From Xenoacremonium recifei (taxonomy: Eukaryota > Ascomycota > Sordariomycetes > Hypocreales > Nectriaceae), in assembly GCA_012184525.1 (NCBI GenBank), contig WOFQ01000029.1, forward strand, positions 124,001 to 188,000: 64,000 nucleotides of DNA, given 5' to 3'. The number at the start of each line of letters is the position of its first letter. Position 1 is the first letter of the stretch. The notes under the pieces were generated by a model. The model did not search any database, was not told the DNA's origin, and was given only the letters and a program-made list of their open reading frames with translations. Both the position numbers and the translations under genes were made by a program. Positions 11,501 to 24,435 of the stretch are shown piece after piece.

Positions 11501-11711
11501 AGAGTCATCTTTCATCTTTCCCTTCATGCCCGAAACTCCATATTTGGGGCACGTGATGTGATGTCACGCCGAAATCTGTGCCCCGCGATGACAATTGCTG
11601 CTACCCCACGTTGAATTCCATTCCGTTCATGAACTGCGACACTCAATCTCAGCACTCGGCACGAACCGCCCTGAATCCCGCTCGAGTGTGTCTCGGGCAG
11701 CGCATTCCAAC
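8514..11711. other. 3.2-kb divergent intergenic region between hex1 and rqc2
   Basis: No ORF here looks like a real gene; candidate frames are short, Arg/Ser-rich and overlap on both strands. The left end (8520-8820) is pyrimidine-rich on the minus strand and is likely hex1 leader. A CACGTG core at 11550-11555, followed by GTGATGTCACG, lies 160 bp before the rqc2 start and could be a bHLH/bZIP-type site. Short CCAG and GTCTC runs occur near 9160 and 10705. Confidence 0.45.
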
Positions 11712-14700
11712 ATGAAGCAGCGCTTCTCGTCCCTGGACGTCAAGGTGAGACTCGCCCGCTGGCTCCAAAGGCCTGTTCCGCGGGGTAGCTTCCCTTCCAT
11801 GGCATTCCAGACACTGAGACTCTCCAGGTCATTGCCCACGAACTGCAAGATTCCCTTGTCTCGCTGCGCCTGGCCAATGTCTACGACCTGTCCTCCAAGA
11901 TCCTGCTGCTCAAGTTCGCCAAGCCCGAGAACAAGAAGCAGCTGATCATCGACACCGGCTTCCGCTGCCACCTGACCGAGTTTGCGCGCACGACGGCAGC
12001 GGCGCCTTCGGCCTTTGTTGCGAAGCTGCGCAAGTTCCTCAAGACGAGGCGGGTGACGCAGGTTTCGCAAGTTGGCACGGATCGAGTTCTTGAGTTCCAA
12101 TTCAGTGACGGACAATACCGACTGTTTCTGGAGTTCTTTGCGAGCGGGAACATCATTCTCACCGATGCCGACCTCAAGATCCTGACGCTTGCGCGAACTG
12201 TTTCCGAAGGCGAAGGCCAAGAGCCCCAACGAGTCGGTCTCGAATATCGGTTGGAGAACAGGCAGAACTTCTCGGGCATTCCGCCTCTCACCAAGGACAG
12301 AGTTCGGGATGCTCTGAAAGTCGCCGTTGATAAAGCTGCGGCCGCGGCTGCTTCTGTTAAGAAGATAAAAGGGAAGCCAGGTGGCGATCTAAGGAAAAGC
12401 CTCGCCGTGTCGATCATGGAGCTGCCACCGGCTCTCGTAGACCATGTGCTTCAGCTGAACAATTTCGACACCACCCTTAAACCGGCCGACGTCTTGAACA
12501 GCGAGACAACACTAGAAGATCTAGTGAAGGCGCTTGCTGAAGCTCGGAAAACAGTCGAAGACATCACTGCCCCAGCGGTCTGTCAGGGCTACATCTTTGC
12601 AAAACGAAGAGAAGGCAGAGAGCAGGCTGGCTCAGAGGAACAACCTAGCGAGAGAAAGCGTGAAGATCTTCTTTATGATGACTTTCATCCTTTCGTCCCG
12701 AACAAGCTGAAGAACGACCCCTCTATTGAAGTGCTGGAGTTTAAGGGCTACAACCAAACAGTAGACGAATTCTTCTCTTCGCTGGAGGGCCAGAAGCTGG
12801 AGTCCCGATTGACCGAGAAAGAGGCTGCGGCCAAGCGGAAATTGGACGCCGCGAAACAGGAGCAGGCGAAGCGGATAGAAGGCCTCCAAGAGGCACAAGC
12901 TTTGAACTTCCGCAAAGCTGCTGCCATTGAGGCCAATGCCGAACGCGTGCAAGAAACGATGGATGCCGTCAACGGGCTCCTTGCCCAAGGCATGGACTGG
13001 GTAGATGTTGGAAAACTCATTGAGCGAGAGAAAAAGCGGCACAACCCCGTCGCGGAGATTATCAAGTTGCCTCTGAATCTGGCAGAGAACACCATCACTA
13101 TCGAAATTGCCGAGGAGGAGTTTGAAGAGGATGAAGACGATGATCCGTACGAGACTGATGAGAGTGATTCGGACGACGAAGACGATGCAACAACTACAAA
13201 GGCAAAGCAAGCGAGCAAGGCGCTTTCAGTGGACATCAACCTTACAATGAGCCCCTGGAGCAACGCGCGAGAATACTACGATCAACGTAGAACTGCAGCT
13301 GTAAAGCAGGAGAAGACTCAACAGCAGGCAGTACGAGCTCTCAAGAGTACAGAACAGAAGATCAACGAAGACCTCAAGAAGGCTCTCAAGCAGGAGAAGC
13401 CCCTGTTGCAGCCGATCCGCAAGCAGATGTGGTTTGAGAAGTTTATATGGTTCATTTCATCTGATGGCTACTTGGTCATCGGAGGTCGCGACGCTCAGCA
13501 GAACGAAATGCTGTATAAGAAGCATTTGCGAAAGGGAGATGTTTACTGCCATGCAGACTCTCACGGGGCGTCAAGCGTCGTCATTAAGAACAACCCAAAG
13601 ACTCCAGATGCCCCTATCCCACCGGCAACCCTTTCACAGGCCGGCAGTCTCACCGTGTGCTGCTCGGATGCCTGGGATTCCAAGGCTGGTATGGGTGCTT
13701 GGTGGGTAAATGCTGATCAGGTCTCCAAGTCTGCACCAACGGGGGAGTTTCTGCCGACTGGGAGCTTCATGGTAGGTGGTAAGAAGAACTACCTGCAGCC
13801 TGCGCAGTTACTGCTGGGAATAGGCATCGTGTTCAAGATCAGCGAGGAGAGCAAGGCAAAGCATGTGAAGCATCGATTGTATGACGGCGATGAGGCTCCT
13901 GCAGCTGGACCTAAGGAGCCATCTGCGGATCAAGATGAGGCACAAGATGACGAGGTGAAGGAGGATGAGACAGCAGTAGAAGCTGAGGCTTCTGATGCAG
14001 AATCTGAGGACGACAAGGGCGAGGATCAGCCTCGAGATAACCCTCTACAAACCTTTGGCAGTGAGCAGCAGGCTGATGAGACTGTGGAAGAAGTCGAGGA
14101 GGGAGTCTCTGAGTTGAATGTCACAGAGAAGCTTGAAGAAGAAGAAGAAGTTACCCCCGAGGACAACAAAGACGAGCCAGAGGATGAAGAAGATGAGACT
14201 GCGGATCAGTCCTCTCAACCAGCAGCTACCGAAGCATCCGCAACTCCAAGCGTACCCTCTTCCTCCGCCGCTCCCTCCCCTCAGCCCCAGAAAGGTCCAG
14301 CCAAGCGCGGCCAACGCGGCAAAGCCAAGAAGATCGCCGCCAAGTACCGCAACCAAGACGTCGAAGACCGCGCCGCCTTCGAAGCCCTCATCGGCTCCGC
14401 TGCCGGTCGCCAAAAGGCCGAAGCCGAAGCCGCCGCCAAAGCCGCCCGCGAAGCCGAACAGGCCGCCCAGCGCGAGCGCCGCCGCGCCCAACATCTCCGC
14501 CAGCAGCGCGAGACGGCCGCCCACGAGGAGATGCGCCGCGTGCTCCTCGACGAAGGGCTCGACCCCCTGGACGCGAGTGACGCCGACCTTGCCACGCCCC
14601 TGGACGCCCTCGTCGGCACGCCGCTCCCCGGCGACGAGATCCTCGAAGCCGTCCCCGTGTGCGCGCCCTGGAGCGCCCTCACGCGCTGCAAGTACAAGGC

Positions 14701-15016
14701 CAAGCTGCAGCCCGGCGCCACGAAGAAGGGCAAGGCCGTGAAAGAGGTGCTGGAGCGCTGGCGCAGCGCCGCGGGCAAGAAGGGCGTGGTGGATGAGGCG
14801 GCGCGGGATACGGAGCGCATGTGGCCGCGCGAGGTGGAGTTGATTCGGGCGTTGAAGCCCGAGGAGACGTTTAATGTCGTGCCGGTTGGGAAGGTGAGGG
14901 TTGTGATGGCCGGGGGGAGTGATGGTGGTGGTGGTGGTGGTGGGAAAGGAAAAGGGGGTGGTGGAGGAAAGGGGCAGAGAGGGGGGAGGGGAGGGAAGGG
15001 GTCGAAGAGGTCGTGA
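11712..15016 (+). CDS. rqc2: Rqc2/Tae2/NEMF, ribosome quality control factor
   Basis: An 11-codon first exon (11712-11744) and exon 11828-15016 give 1073 residues, about the size of yeast Rqc2 (1038). The N-terminal NFACT-N region starts MKQRFSSLDVK with Asp9, and TDRVLEF carries an Asp-Arg pair at about 96-97; both correspond to residues required for CAT-tailing in yeast. A long charged coiled-coil lies at about 330-530. NFACT-R follows at about 545-670 (MWFEKFIWFISSDGYLVIGG, YCHADSHGASS). After an acidic disordered stretch comes NFACT-C (about 950-1030) and a Gly/Lys-rich tail (1045-1073). The family binds stalled 60S-peptidyl-tRNA, recruits Ltn1 and adds C-terminal Ala/Thr tails. It is convergent with the annexin gene, 139 bp apart. 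Confidence 0.95.
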
Positions 15017-15155
15017 GAGCAGAGTGAATAAACAGCAATAGATTGAAGGAGGGGTATTACATATCTGGCCCCTATTTTATCTGAGTATCTGAGTCGTTCT
15101 GAGAGTCATCAACCAGCCCACCAACAGCACCCCTATCCCAACCTGACACTCCCCT

Positions 15156-17977
15156 CTACCTCCTCTCCCTCAAATCCGCCACCCTCTCAACCTGCCTCAC
15201 ATCATCCGGCGTCCTAGCAATACACAACTCGCGACAAAACAACCCCCACTCACCACTCGTCGCCTCGCGCACCGCGTCCTGCAAATCCCTCCCATACCGC
15301 TCGCGGAAGGCCTTCTTGACGGCCTGCATGTGCGCCGGGTCCCAGTGGTAGCGCACAAGGCGCGAGATGAGCAGCTCGCGGCGGATGCCGTCCTTGCGGG
15401 AGGCGCTGACGGCGTGGTGCAGGAGGAGGGCGTCGCGGACGGGGCGGTTGATGACGCCGTTGAGGATGTGGGCGAGGAGTTCGCCCTGGGAGGGAGGGAG
15501 GGGGTGGTTAGCATTGAGTCCCGATGGAGGTTCGTTTTGGGTTGGGAGGGAGGTTTGTGACTTACGACGAGGTTGCCGCTCTTCTTGAGGGCGTCGCGCG
15601 CAAAGTTGGCCCGGAATTGGTTCTCGTACTCCTTCAGGACGGCGCGGAGGTGAGAGTCGCTTCGCTGCACGACAATCGAGATCATCAGCGTCTCGCCGCC
15701 CTTCTCGGACTTGATGGCGTGGCGGAGATCGTCGACATCCTGATCAACCAGCGCGTAGTCCAGGGGAAGCCGGCGGCCATAGTGGTCAGTCTCCTCCATG
15801 CGGCGCTCTTCCAGCACCATCAGCACGGCTTTCTTGAACTTATCCTCCTTGAGCTCCGTCTTCATGCACTTGGTCAGACTATTGTCGTACTTCTTGTCCG
15901 TGAATGCGTCCTTGATCTGCGCGACCTCATAGTTGGTGCGGCCCATGAGCGCCTCGATGAGCAGTTCGCGCCGTGTCTTGTCGCCCTGGTACCAAAAGTT
16001 GGCCCAGTATGCCTCGCTCTCCCAGCGACCCAAGGCCACGGCATAACAGGCCTTCATGAGCAGCGGATCCTCATCCTTGAGACGCGCGCGGATGTGCTTG
16101 GCGATGTTAACGCCCTTGCGCTCCGAACCCGTCTTGACCATGCGCTTGTACTCGACGCGGAGCTCCATGACCTGATCGTGGGTGAGGCTCGGCAGGATGT
16201 GGATGAGAGGACCGGTATCGGGTGTTCGCGTGCCCTTGAGGGCGTTCGCCAGCTGCGTCGTGATGTCTTCCGGATCGTGGAAACGTGCGCGACGGCCTCG
16301 CTTCTTTCCATCGGGGTCATCCGAGAGTGGTGAGAGCGGCGGGACATCACCGCCCCCTTGATCCTGTGAGGCCAGCAGAAGAGGCGACGGCATCGGCGAG
16401 CTCTGCTGGTACGTGCCAAAGTACGACTCAAGGAGAGGGGATGCCGGTGCTGTTGCGACTGTCATGCCAGCCATGCGCCCCGTGTTGACCGTCAAAGACG
16501 ACGACCCCTTCTCTCGAGTCACGCCTGGCTCTACGAGGTAAGTATCAACAGGGCCCTTCTCCTTCTCCTTCTTGCTGGAGCGGTCTCGCGACTTGGATCG
16601 AGACCGATGGTGGCCGTGGCCCTCGACTGTCAGCGTGTCTTTGCTGCTTCGGGTCGGGGCTGGCGACTTGTCGCGGGACCGGCGATCACGAGATCGGTCC
16701 CGGGACTTGTCACGGTGACGGCTGCTGGATTCAACAGTCAGGGAGTCTGACTTCTCCTTGCGACGGTCGCGAGATCGTTCTCGATCACGGCTCCCGGGCT
16801 CGACAGTCAAGACGTTGGGGTTAGACTGGCGTGGATCGTCGGAATAAGTGACGTCCTTGCGCGAGCCTCGGGGGTCGTCTCCGTATGTCACGTCTTTGCG
16901 CGAGGACCGAGGGCCATACTCGTCCACGGAGGGACTGACTGGACGTCGTCGATCCTCGTCCTCGTCACGGCTATACTTGGAAGCTCGCGGGTCGTCTCGT
17001 GGATCGCTGGCGATGTAGCTCCCGTACATGGCATGTGCAGCGCTGGAGACAGGAACCGAGGACGAAGGCACTCTCGTCTCCTTTCCATATGCAAGGTCAG
17101 TCTGAGGCTGTTTCGGCCGTATAGGCACCGGGGGCTTCCCGTAGGCGAGGTCATCGTCGTATTTGTCCTTGCGCTTCTTGCTGCCAGAGGCCCCCTCTTC
17201 GTCTTCGGTGGTGTCGGACTCGTTGTCGCTGCCCAGGTACTTGCGAACGTACTTCTGGGGAAGATACTTCAGCTTGTTTGAGCCTTCGTCATCGTGTTTC
17301 TTGTCGTCTTTGCGCGTGTCCCGGTAGTCGTGCTCTTCTCGTCGCGCGTATCGATCGTCTTTGTCGTCTCGTCGAGAATATCTGTCGTCCTTTTCGTCCC
17401 TGCGACTGTATTTGTCGTCGCGAGTGTCGTGAGAAGCATACTTCTGTGGAAGATACTTCAGCTTATCCGCGTTAACGTCCTCCGCCCGTGGCTGGACGTA
17501 ACGAACCCGGCCCTCGTCCACTGCTGCATGGTCATCCTCTGGAAACGCCCCAGGCGGTTTGTCGCTGCCCTTGAGCTTCTCTCGCGAGGATCGGTACGAA
17601 GACTCGTCCGTGGGCGACACAGTGCGGTACTGCGCTTGCGAGTGCTGGGACTGGGAATGCGGCGGCTGAGACTGAGACTGAGACTGAGACTTCTGCGAGT
17701 CGTAGCTGTAGAGCGATTGACTCCCAGGCAACATTGAGTACATGTCGCCCTCTTCGGGGTATGGCAGCGCGCCCCCAGACGTCGCGGGGTCATCTCGACG
17801 GCGCTTGTATCGGTCGTCGAGGTCGTCTTCTGGATAGACATAGCTTGGCTCGCGAATGTCGGCAAACGATGCGGGGACAGCGCGGGCAGCTTCAGGGTCC
17901 TCCTCGCGCGGCCGCCTGTCACGAGATCGCGACCTGGAGCGGCCAGAGCGACTACCAGTCTCCGGGAAGAGAGACAT
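15156..17977 (-). CDS. Annexin-repeat protein with long RS/charged N-terminus (ANXC4-like)
   Basis: Exons 17977-15566 and 15485-15156 join in phase 0 to 913 residues. The C-terminal third is an annexin core: repeats such as LTHDQVMELRVEYKRMVKTG, RRELLIEALMGRTNYEVAQI and a fourth repeat across the intron (RYHWDPAHMQAVKKAFRERYG). The type II calcium loop (GxGT...D/E) is not visible in the first repeat, where it reads ALKGTRTPD, so calcium binding may be weak or lost. The first 540 residues are low-complexity: SR/RS dipeptides, repeated YSRRDEKDDR units, two LKYLPQKY copies, repeated SRKDVTY and several LTVE blocks. The architecture matches the fungal annexin group named ANXC4 in Aspergillus. 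Annexins bind acidic membranes; the RS-rich arm suggests extra protein or RNA contacts (inference). Confidence 0.85.
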
Positions 17978-19599
17978 GGCGACTGGGATCGAGGAACTTT
18001 GGTATCTGGTCTCGTGGCTGCTGGTCCGGGCTGTATCTGTATGGCGGGGTTCTTCGGTGACGTCTTGTCGCTGTTATTTCTTTTTTGCACGTTCTCGACC
18101 GAGAGCTCAGAGAGACTCGCGCTGACGATATCCTCTTGGCAAGGATATAAGAAGATGACCACGCCCGTGTCGCAGACGCTCAGCCCCCGTGATATCAGCC
18201 ACGAGCGCCAGAATTGGTTGTAAGGGAGAAAGAGGCGGACGAGCGCAGGATCAGAAGACACGGCCTCCCGTCTCCAGGTCGGTCCCCGAGACTGCCTGTG
18301 CTCTCCAACCAGCAGCCCTGTCGATGGAACAGCTCCAGCGCCCCAGCATAGCATCGCTCGCTCAGCTCCAGCAAGCGGGGGGCTGAAACCTGACCTGCAG
18401 CAGCGCTTGTACTCGATATTGCGGGCTCCCAAAGCTCCTTGGCCCAGGAGGGCATTCAGAACCCGCCCCAGAACGCTCCATCGCGGGTCTCTAGCGCTCG
18501 GGACGCTGCCATAGGGCGGTTGGTGCGGTCAAAGAGGGACACCGTCAGCCACCTTCGTGGGCGCTAAGTCCTCGGTCTCTCCAATCGACAAGGAATCGGG
18601 GAGCCCATCACGGGGAGGACGCGCCAATGACGGGAGGCCTGGCCGCAGTTGAGAGACCCGACAGCTGAGCGAGCGCGTGCACTATCGATGCATTCGGAGT
18701 CAAGCAGTAAAGTCCGCAATGCTGTATGTGGAAGATGATCAGAGTCGTCGGCTGCTGTCAGCTCGGATGGTGATGGTGATCCTGGTGAAATGACAGTCTG
18801 ATGGCGGGGCCGTCGCGCGGGATGGATCCCATATGGCCAGGGAGCTCGCGGAGTTGGGGGCCGAATGTACGAATGGCAAGATTTTTGGCCATCCTAGCAA
18901 AGCGATATGTTGCGAGAGAAATTCGAGTGGCTGGTGTCTGGATGGAGTTGCAGGTGGCCTGTTTTCGGCAAATGATGTCGTAAGCCAGAAAGAGGGCCAT
19001 TCTCATGAAGTTTACTCAAGGCAGGTACGGAGTATTCTTTACAAGTCATACCTTCCATTCCTCGCATGGGATTCCCCGGTTAAGACAATAACGAACCTAA
19101 ATATAAAAGAAGTCCTTACTACATATCTACCTACCGTATATAAGATTACGCTCCCAGTCAGCAAAAGGTTGAGAGTAGGGTTTAGATAATAGGTAGGACT
19201 AGATGCGAGATGGGGATTTGGAGAGGAGCAGTGATCTGGATAGGTATAAGGATCTTTTACTCGTATTACAACTAATGAATATTAAGTGATGTAGGCTTGT
19301 CTTTCCGTCCGAATAATAAAGGTATCTCGTGCAAATAGCATGACTCTTCTTTACTTGAAGCTTCAAGCTTCACTTCTTAGAAAGTGGCTCTCCGCAGAAA
19401 CTCTAGATCATCCACGAGGATCTCCATGTCTTACAATTACATGGGTTCAGCGTGTTTGTTCTTCTTCTGACATCATGACTTTCGGGCGTGGGGATTGAAA
19501 GCTCAGCACCGTCATATCCTCCCTGCAGCTCAGACAGAGCCCGGCAGAGTACACGTATGTATGCATCACAATCCGACCTCTGATCAGTAATAGCATTGT
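17978..19599. other. Intergenic region upstream of annexin gene
   Basis: No supported gene. The right half is AT-rich between 19080 and 19330. A 14-bp perfect palindrome CTTGAAGCTTCAAG lies at 19354-19367, followed by TTCTTAGAA; the GAA/TTC spacing resembles heat-shock elements, but this is weak. Confidence 0.4.
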
Positions 19600-20797
19600 C
19601 TACTCACTTTTGGGCGCTCTCTCGCCTCGCTGGAAGACATACAACGCTTCATCCTTGCCCGCAAAACTGGGCAATGCAATCTGGACCACCTTGGTCCATT
19701 CCTTTTGCTCTTTTGCCATGTACTCGTCCATTGTCATCCCCCTGAATCCTGTATAGCCGTTCTTGTTCTGCGTGCCTACGACTGCAATTGTATCGCCTTT
19801 GAAGGTTTCGACGAGCCCTCGCGTGAAGCCTCCCTCGGTGCCTCCCCCGACGCCGCCGCCCACAACGGGATACACAAGGAGCAGCACCATGTCCTTACCA
19901 CCAGCGTGTTTACCTAGCCACTTGACGCCGTCCGCAATGACTGTGTCATTAACCCAGTTCACGCGCCACTCACTCTGCATGTTGTCTACGGGATATACTG
20001 TCAGGCCGTACCGCCGCAGCATAAACGTCCAATAACCGTTTCCCGAGCCAATGTCAGCCACGGGCCGCCCATCAGCAAGAATCTTGAGAATCTCCAGGCT
20101 CTCATGAGAGGGCGTCGCGCACCCAAAGTGATGCATAAAGATGGGCAGCACATGATGGCTCGTGGCAACACGCTCTGAGGCCGCACAGGGGCCGCACCAC
20201 TCCAGCGCGCGGCACGACCAGGCCCAGAAGTCAAAGTACGGGTTCGCACTGGGCGGCAGCTTCTTCACCTTGGGGATCGTCAGCCGGGTCGCCAAGGCGG
20301 GATGCAAATGACGCTTCGCCGCCAAGAGTGCCGCAACCTCGCTGCGGATAGAGCCCTTGCGCGCATTGGTGCCGAAGTTCTTGAGGGCGGATGCCGTCGC
20401 CGTGGAGTGGCTGAAGATGGACACATATGCGTCGACATCGGCTCTGGGTGGTGCTTCTCGCTACAGCGTCCGGCTCTCAGCGCCTACACTTGCAGGACGA
20501 CAACGGGTGAGTGCTTACTGGCGAGGCGTCATCGTTACGGTACCAGGCATGCAGGTTGTTGGCCGCACCGAGACTGATGACTTTCTGCACGTCCGCCAGC
20601 TTGACGCTTGTCATGGCATGGTACGTGTAGGGATCCGGCTCGGGGAGGCGGAGGAGCACGCGGCTGGCGCCGTAGAGGTCATCGCCGGCGGCCAACAGGT
20701 CCAGGGCCTGCTTTTGGCGGTCCGTGTCCTGGAGGAGGTCCTGGGGATCGAAGGACGGGCTCCCGACGCAGTGGGTGAACCGGGGTTGGCGAGACAT
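19600..20797 (-). CDS. SAM-dependent methyltransferase-like protein
   Basis: Exons 20797-20519 and 20460-19600 give 379 residues, with a 58-bp intron (GTAAGC...TGTAG) in phase 0. A class I methyltransferase motif I is visible as VADIGSGNGYWTFMLRRYG near residues 210-230, followed by VYPVDN, the expected acidic strand-2 end. No further family is recognised and no substrate can be named. The C-terminal end is uncertain: the stop at 19600 lies inside AAAAGTGAGTAG, which is also a donor consensus. Splicing to the AG near 19575 would replace the last residues with a few others. Divergent from the LaeA-like gene, 2.0 kb away. Confidence 0.75.
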
Positions 20798-22803
20798 GGT
20801 GTGTGTTGTGTGGTGGCAGGGGCAGAAGACGGGAGATGTGATGAGAGGACCGAGAATTGAGATAATTGCTAAGCTCCGTCCGCTCCGCGATCGGGAAAAG
20901 TGGAGAAAGGCACCGGCCGAGGATGCCTTATGTCAGCTTCAACATCATCGAAGGATTTGCATGTGTGTACTCTTTGGATTCTGGGGAAGAGGGTCTACTC
21001 TAAATGACTGGTGAAGATTGGCTGTGAAGCTTCTTGTTGACGACATGGACAGCCCGGGCAGCACTGGAATGGGGGACAGTCAACGCTGTAGGAGGGGCAC
21101 TGTACGGGACAGCAGCCCGTCTGTTAGCGCAGCACTCGCTGTCACATCGCCTCGCTTGTGAGTGTGGCTGACCCGGGGCTCTGAAAGGGGATGTCTGTCT
21201 CCCTGCATTGAATTAGTCTCTGGTCGTTGGTGATGGTCTCAGGAGCGATGCCACGACGGCATGTCAGAGGCGCAGGGCTGCTCAATCACAGGACTTACGC
21301 AATGACGCAAGATTATGATTGACCCCAGAGCGTTGCCATGTTCCAGATTCCTGTTGACTAATCTCAACATCGACAGTCTAGATCGAGACGGACGGACCGC
21401 CTGGCCCCCGCGCGTTCTTCGAATCAGATCTGCGAACAGCCTCTCTCGCGGGCATCACAGGCAGAGCCACAACTGTGTTTTGTTTTTTCCCATGTCTTAA
21501 ATGCCGGCCCCTGATAGGGCGGATGAATGTCCTCGGGCTGCTCGAGCGTCTCGGATGGCGACCCTCGGCGACCTTAAGAGGTCAGCCTCACACATCCCGC
21601 GATTTTTCGGAGAGGGCCCAGGGCTGCTGATGATTGACGCTGGAGCGCGCAAAAAGCAAGTCAGACGGCGCACACGGTCCAATGGGCGGCGAGAGCGAAG
21701 AATTTCGGACGCGGGTTCAGAACAGGCGGTGATTTGCAGGGTGCGTGCCATGCGGTTGCATTAGTTGGGTTGGTTTGCTTTGCTTTGCCTTGCTTTGCTT
21801 TGCTTTGCCTTGGGCGCCATTCATTCACAAGGACACATTGGGTAATAGGGCACTACCAACGCTGGCTGCGGACACCAGGCGATCCCGTTAAGGCCCGATC
21901 ACAGCCAGGCGCCGTTTCGGGGTCTGGTCTGCTCCAAGTGACGCTATTCCGCCGCCGGCAGTGGCTCTGGAGCGTGCCTTCCTGCCAGCCCAGTCCGTCC
22001 CCGTCCCCGTCCCAGTGCCGCCGCCCCACCAGATTCCAGTTCCAGTTCCAGCTGGAGCTCTCCCGACACGGAAGGGAAGTGGGAAGTGGACGGGAGGGGA
22101 GGGAAGTCACTCTCAGTAGTACCTGCCTCTAGTACGGAGGCCGTCACGTCGCCTCGTCAAGCCACCCGTCTTCGTTTCTTTTTCCCTCTCTCTCTCCCTC
22201 ATCACCGTCTGCCAGCATTGTCTTTTGTCTTGTCGCAGCCCGAGTCTGAGCTGGCCGGGCCATTCGTCTTCTTAAAGAGCCCTGCGTGCCCCGTCTGGAG
22301 AGGGTCTGCCCACGCAATTGCCGTACCCGCTCAATCTCAATCTCTGCAGCGCAGGCCCCTTCCGAACCGCCGACGAACTCTCTCACCGAGGCGTCTTCGG
22401 CCCTGTGATAACGCCAAGCAGCCGTCCTTCGCTCTTTAACGGCCAGCGATTGTTCCACTTGACACTGTCCGTTTATTCTCACAGGGTTCCAAAAGCGCTG
22501 AAGCAGGCCGGACCACCTTGACGTCCTCGCCCCATCTTATCAGGGTCCCAAGTCCTGCACTCGAACCGCTCTCTTTGGTGTCGTGACGGGCCTTCTTCCA
22601 CCGTCTCTTTGTCCGTCTTGTATCGGACTCATCAGGCATTGGCTCCGTGGAACCCGGTTGCGTTGGCTCAAAGCTTGAACGAACCGGAAATCCGGGCCCT
22701 CACCTCTCTTCACCCCGGTGGTGACGTTTTCTCGCGTCGTACCACGTCTTGAGGTCCACGAGAAGAGTCTCATACCAATTTTCACTCGGTCAGGGTTGCC
22801 ACC
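20798..22803. other. 2.0-kb divergent promoter region between two methyltransferase genes
   Basis: No gene is supported. It holds a TTTGC/CTTGC pentamer run at about 21770-21812, and short CCCCGT and TTCCAG runs near 22000-22040. The last few hundred bases are pyrimidine-rich, as expected for the leader of the gene starting at 22804. Confidence 0.45.
21770..21812. repeat. TTTGC pentanucleotide microsatellite
   Basis: Imperfect tandem units of TTTGC/CTTGC, about eight in a row, within the divergent promoter region. Confidence 0.85.
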
Positions 22804-24435
22804 ATGGATGAAGACGCACCGACAAACGACTCTGCTGTCCAACTGAAACAAGTCCTGGCTCCCGAGACCTCTCGCTCACCAACAGCAGGGAAGTCATCTG
22901 ATCCTCATGAGCCCTCGCCTCCAGACCATCAAGCCGCAATGCCATCTTCTCGCCAACAAACTCCGGTGCCACATGAGCCGAATCCTCATGCTGACCACGA
23001 GACCGCCATGGAAGATGTTGTGCCACCTCCTGACGCGGCCATACACTCTTCTAGTGCATCAATCACAGCCACGGAAGAGTCACAACACTTGGACCAATCT
23101 TCAAGCACAACCATCCAAGCAGCAAGCCAAACGACTCTACCACCTGTAGATACTCTGATGACCGATGAGGCGAAGTCACCTCGGTCACGCTCCCCAGACC
23201 CTCATCGACGAGAATCACTTTTAATGTCGCCATTGACGCATCCAAATGGCGTTTCCATGTTCCCGGACATGACAACGTCGGAGCAGGAGGAGATGTCGAG
23301 GGAGGCCCTGGACGAAGCTGAGGGCGTGATTGTGGCCGATGGTGATGAGGTGAGGGAACGTCGCGATTCTGGAAAGGAAGATGCCGGGTACGAGAGTGAC
23401 AGTGCCTCCGCTGGGAGCACCTCGATGGAGTCGGGTGTTCGCGACTACATGTTTGAGAATGGCCGACGTTATCACCGGTTCCGGGAGGGCACGTACAACT
23501 TCCCAAACGACGACGTGGAGCAAGAAAGAGAAGACATGAAGCATGCTATGGTCAAGCTTCTGTGTAGTCAGAGGTTGCACTTTGCCAAGATTGGCGATTA
23601 TCCTCAGGAGGTTCTTGATATCGGAACAGGGACCGGCATCTGGGCCATTGAATGTAAGTGAGGAGAAAAGACTGGCCGATAAAAATGTCAGGGACTAACC
23701 GGGAGGTGTAGTTGGTGACCAATACCCAAGCTCTAATGTTCTAGGTATCGACCTCTCACCAATTCAACCCAATTGGCTTCCGTCGAACGTTCGGTTCATG
23801 GTAGACGACGTTGAGTCCCCGTGGTTGCATCCGCGAAACCACTTCGACTACATTCACTCGCGCCACACGGTAATGGCCATCAGAGATTGGGCAAAGCTCT
23901 TCCGCCGCGCATATGAGTATGCAATTCTCCTCTGACGGTGTTGACTTTGCTAACTTTCTTGCGTTGCAGACATATTCGACCGGGCGGATGGATGGAACTC
24001 CAAGAAATTCATCACAGCCCGTTGAGCGCTAATGAATCAGGTGTCGTGCCCGAGGATCACCCTGTAGCACAGTATTGGTCGTTGATCAATCAAGGCCTCA
24101 CCGCTCTGGGAGTTGATTTCCACGCAGCGGCGGACGGCAAACTCGCCGAGGGGATGCGGCAAGCTGGCTTTGTCAATGTGACAGAGCGAGTCCTCCACGT
24201 TCCAATAGGGACGTGGCCGAAGAACAAAGTCCTCAAGACAGTTGGACTGTACTGGAGGACGATTTTGATGGATGGCATTCAAGCCATTGCTCTCGGTCCC
24301 TTGACCCGTGGTCTTCACTGGAATCGCGACCAAGTTGAGGTGTTCCTGGTCAACGTCAGGAGGGCCTACAACGACAACCAGTCGCTCATGTATATGCCAT
24401 TACACCTTGTTTATGGCCAGAAGCCGCTGTATTGA
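22804..24435 (+). CDS. LaeA/UMTA-type methyltransferase
   Basis: Exons 22804-23653, 23712-23916 and 23970-24435 give 506 residues. The start has a strong context (GCCACCATGG). The first 200 residues are disordered and acidic. The family hallmark follows: NGRRYHRFREGTYNFPND, motif I VLDIGTGTGIWAIEFGD near 271-285 (across intron 1), VLGIDLSPIQPNWLPSNVRF, and HIRPGGWMELQEIHH across intron 2. This is the large fungal family that includes LaeA, the velvet-complex regulator of secondary metabolism, and Lae1-like paralogues. The long N-terminal arm and general divergence make a paralogue likelier than LaeA itself. Substrate unknown. Confidence 0.9.

Noticed and set aside
15524..16333. Plus-strand ORF across the annexin core
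   Set aside because: Antisense shadow of conserved annexin repeats.
19354..19389. Heat-shock-element-like GAA/TTC cluster around a palindrome
   Set aside because: Spacing is imperfect and it lies 1.4 kb from the nearest upstream gene start; too weak to call.
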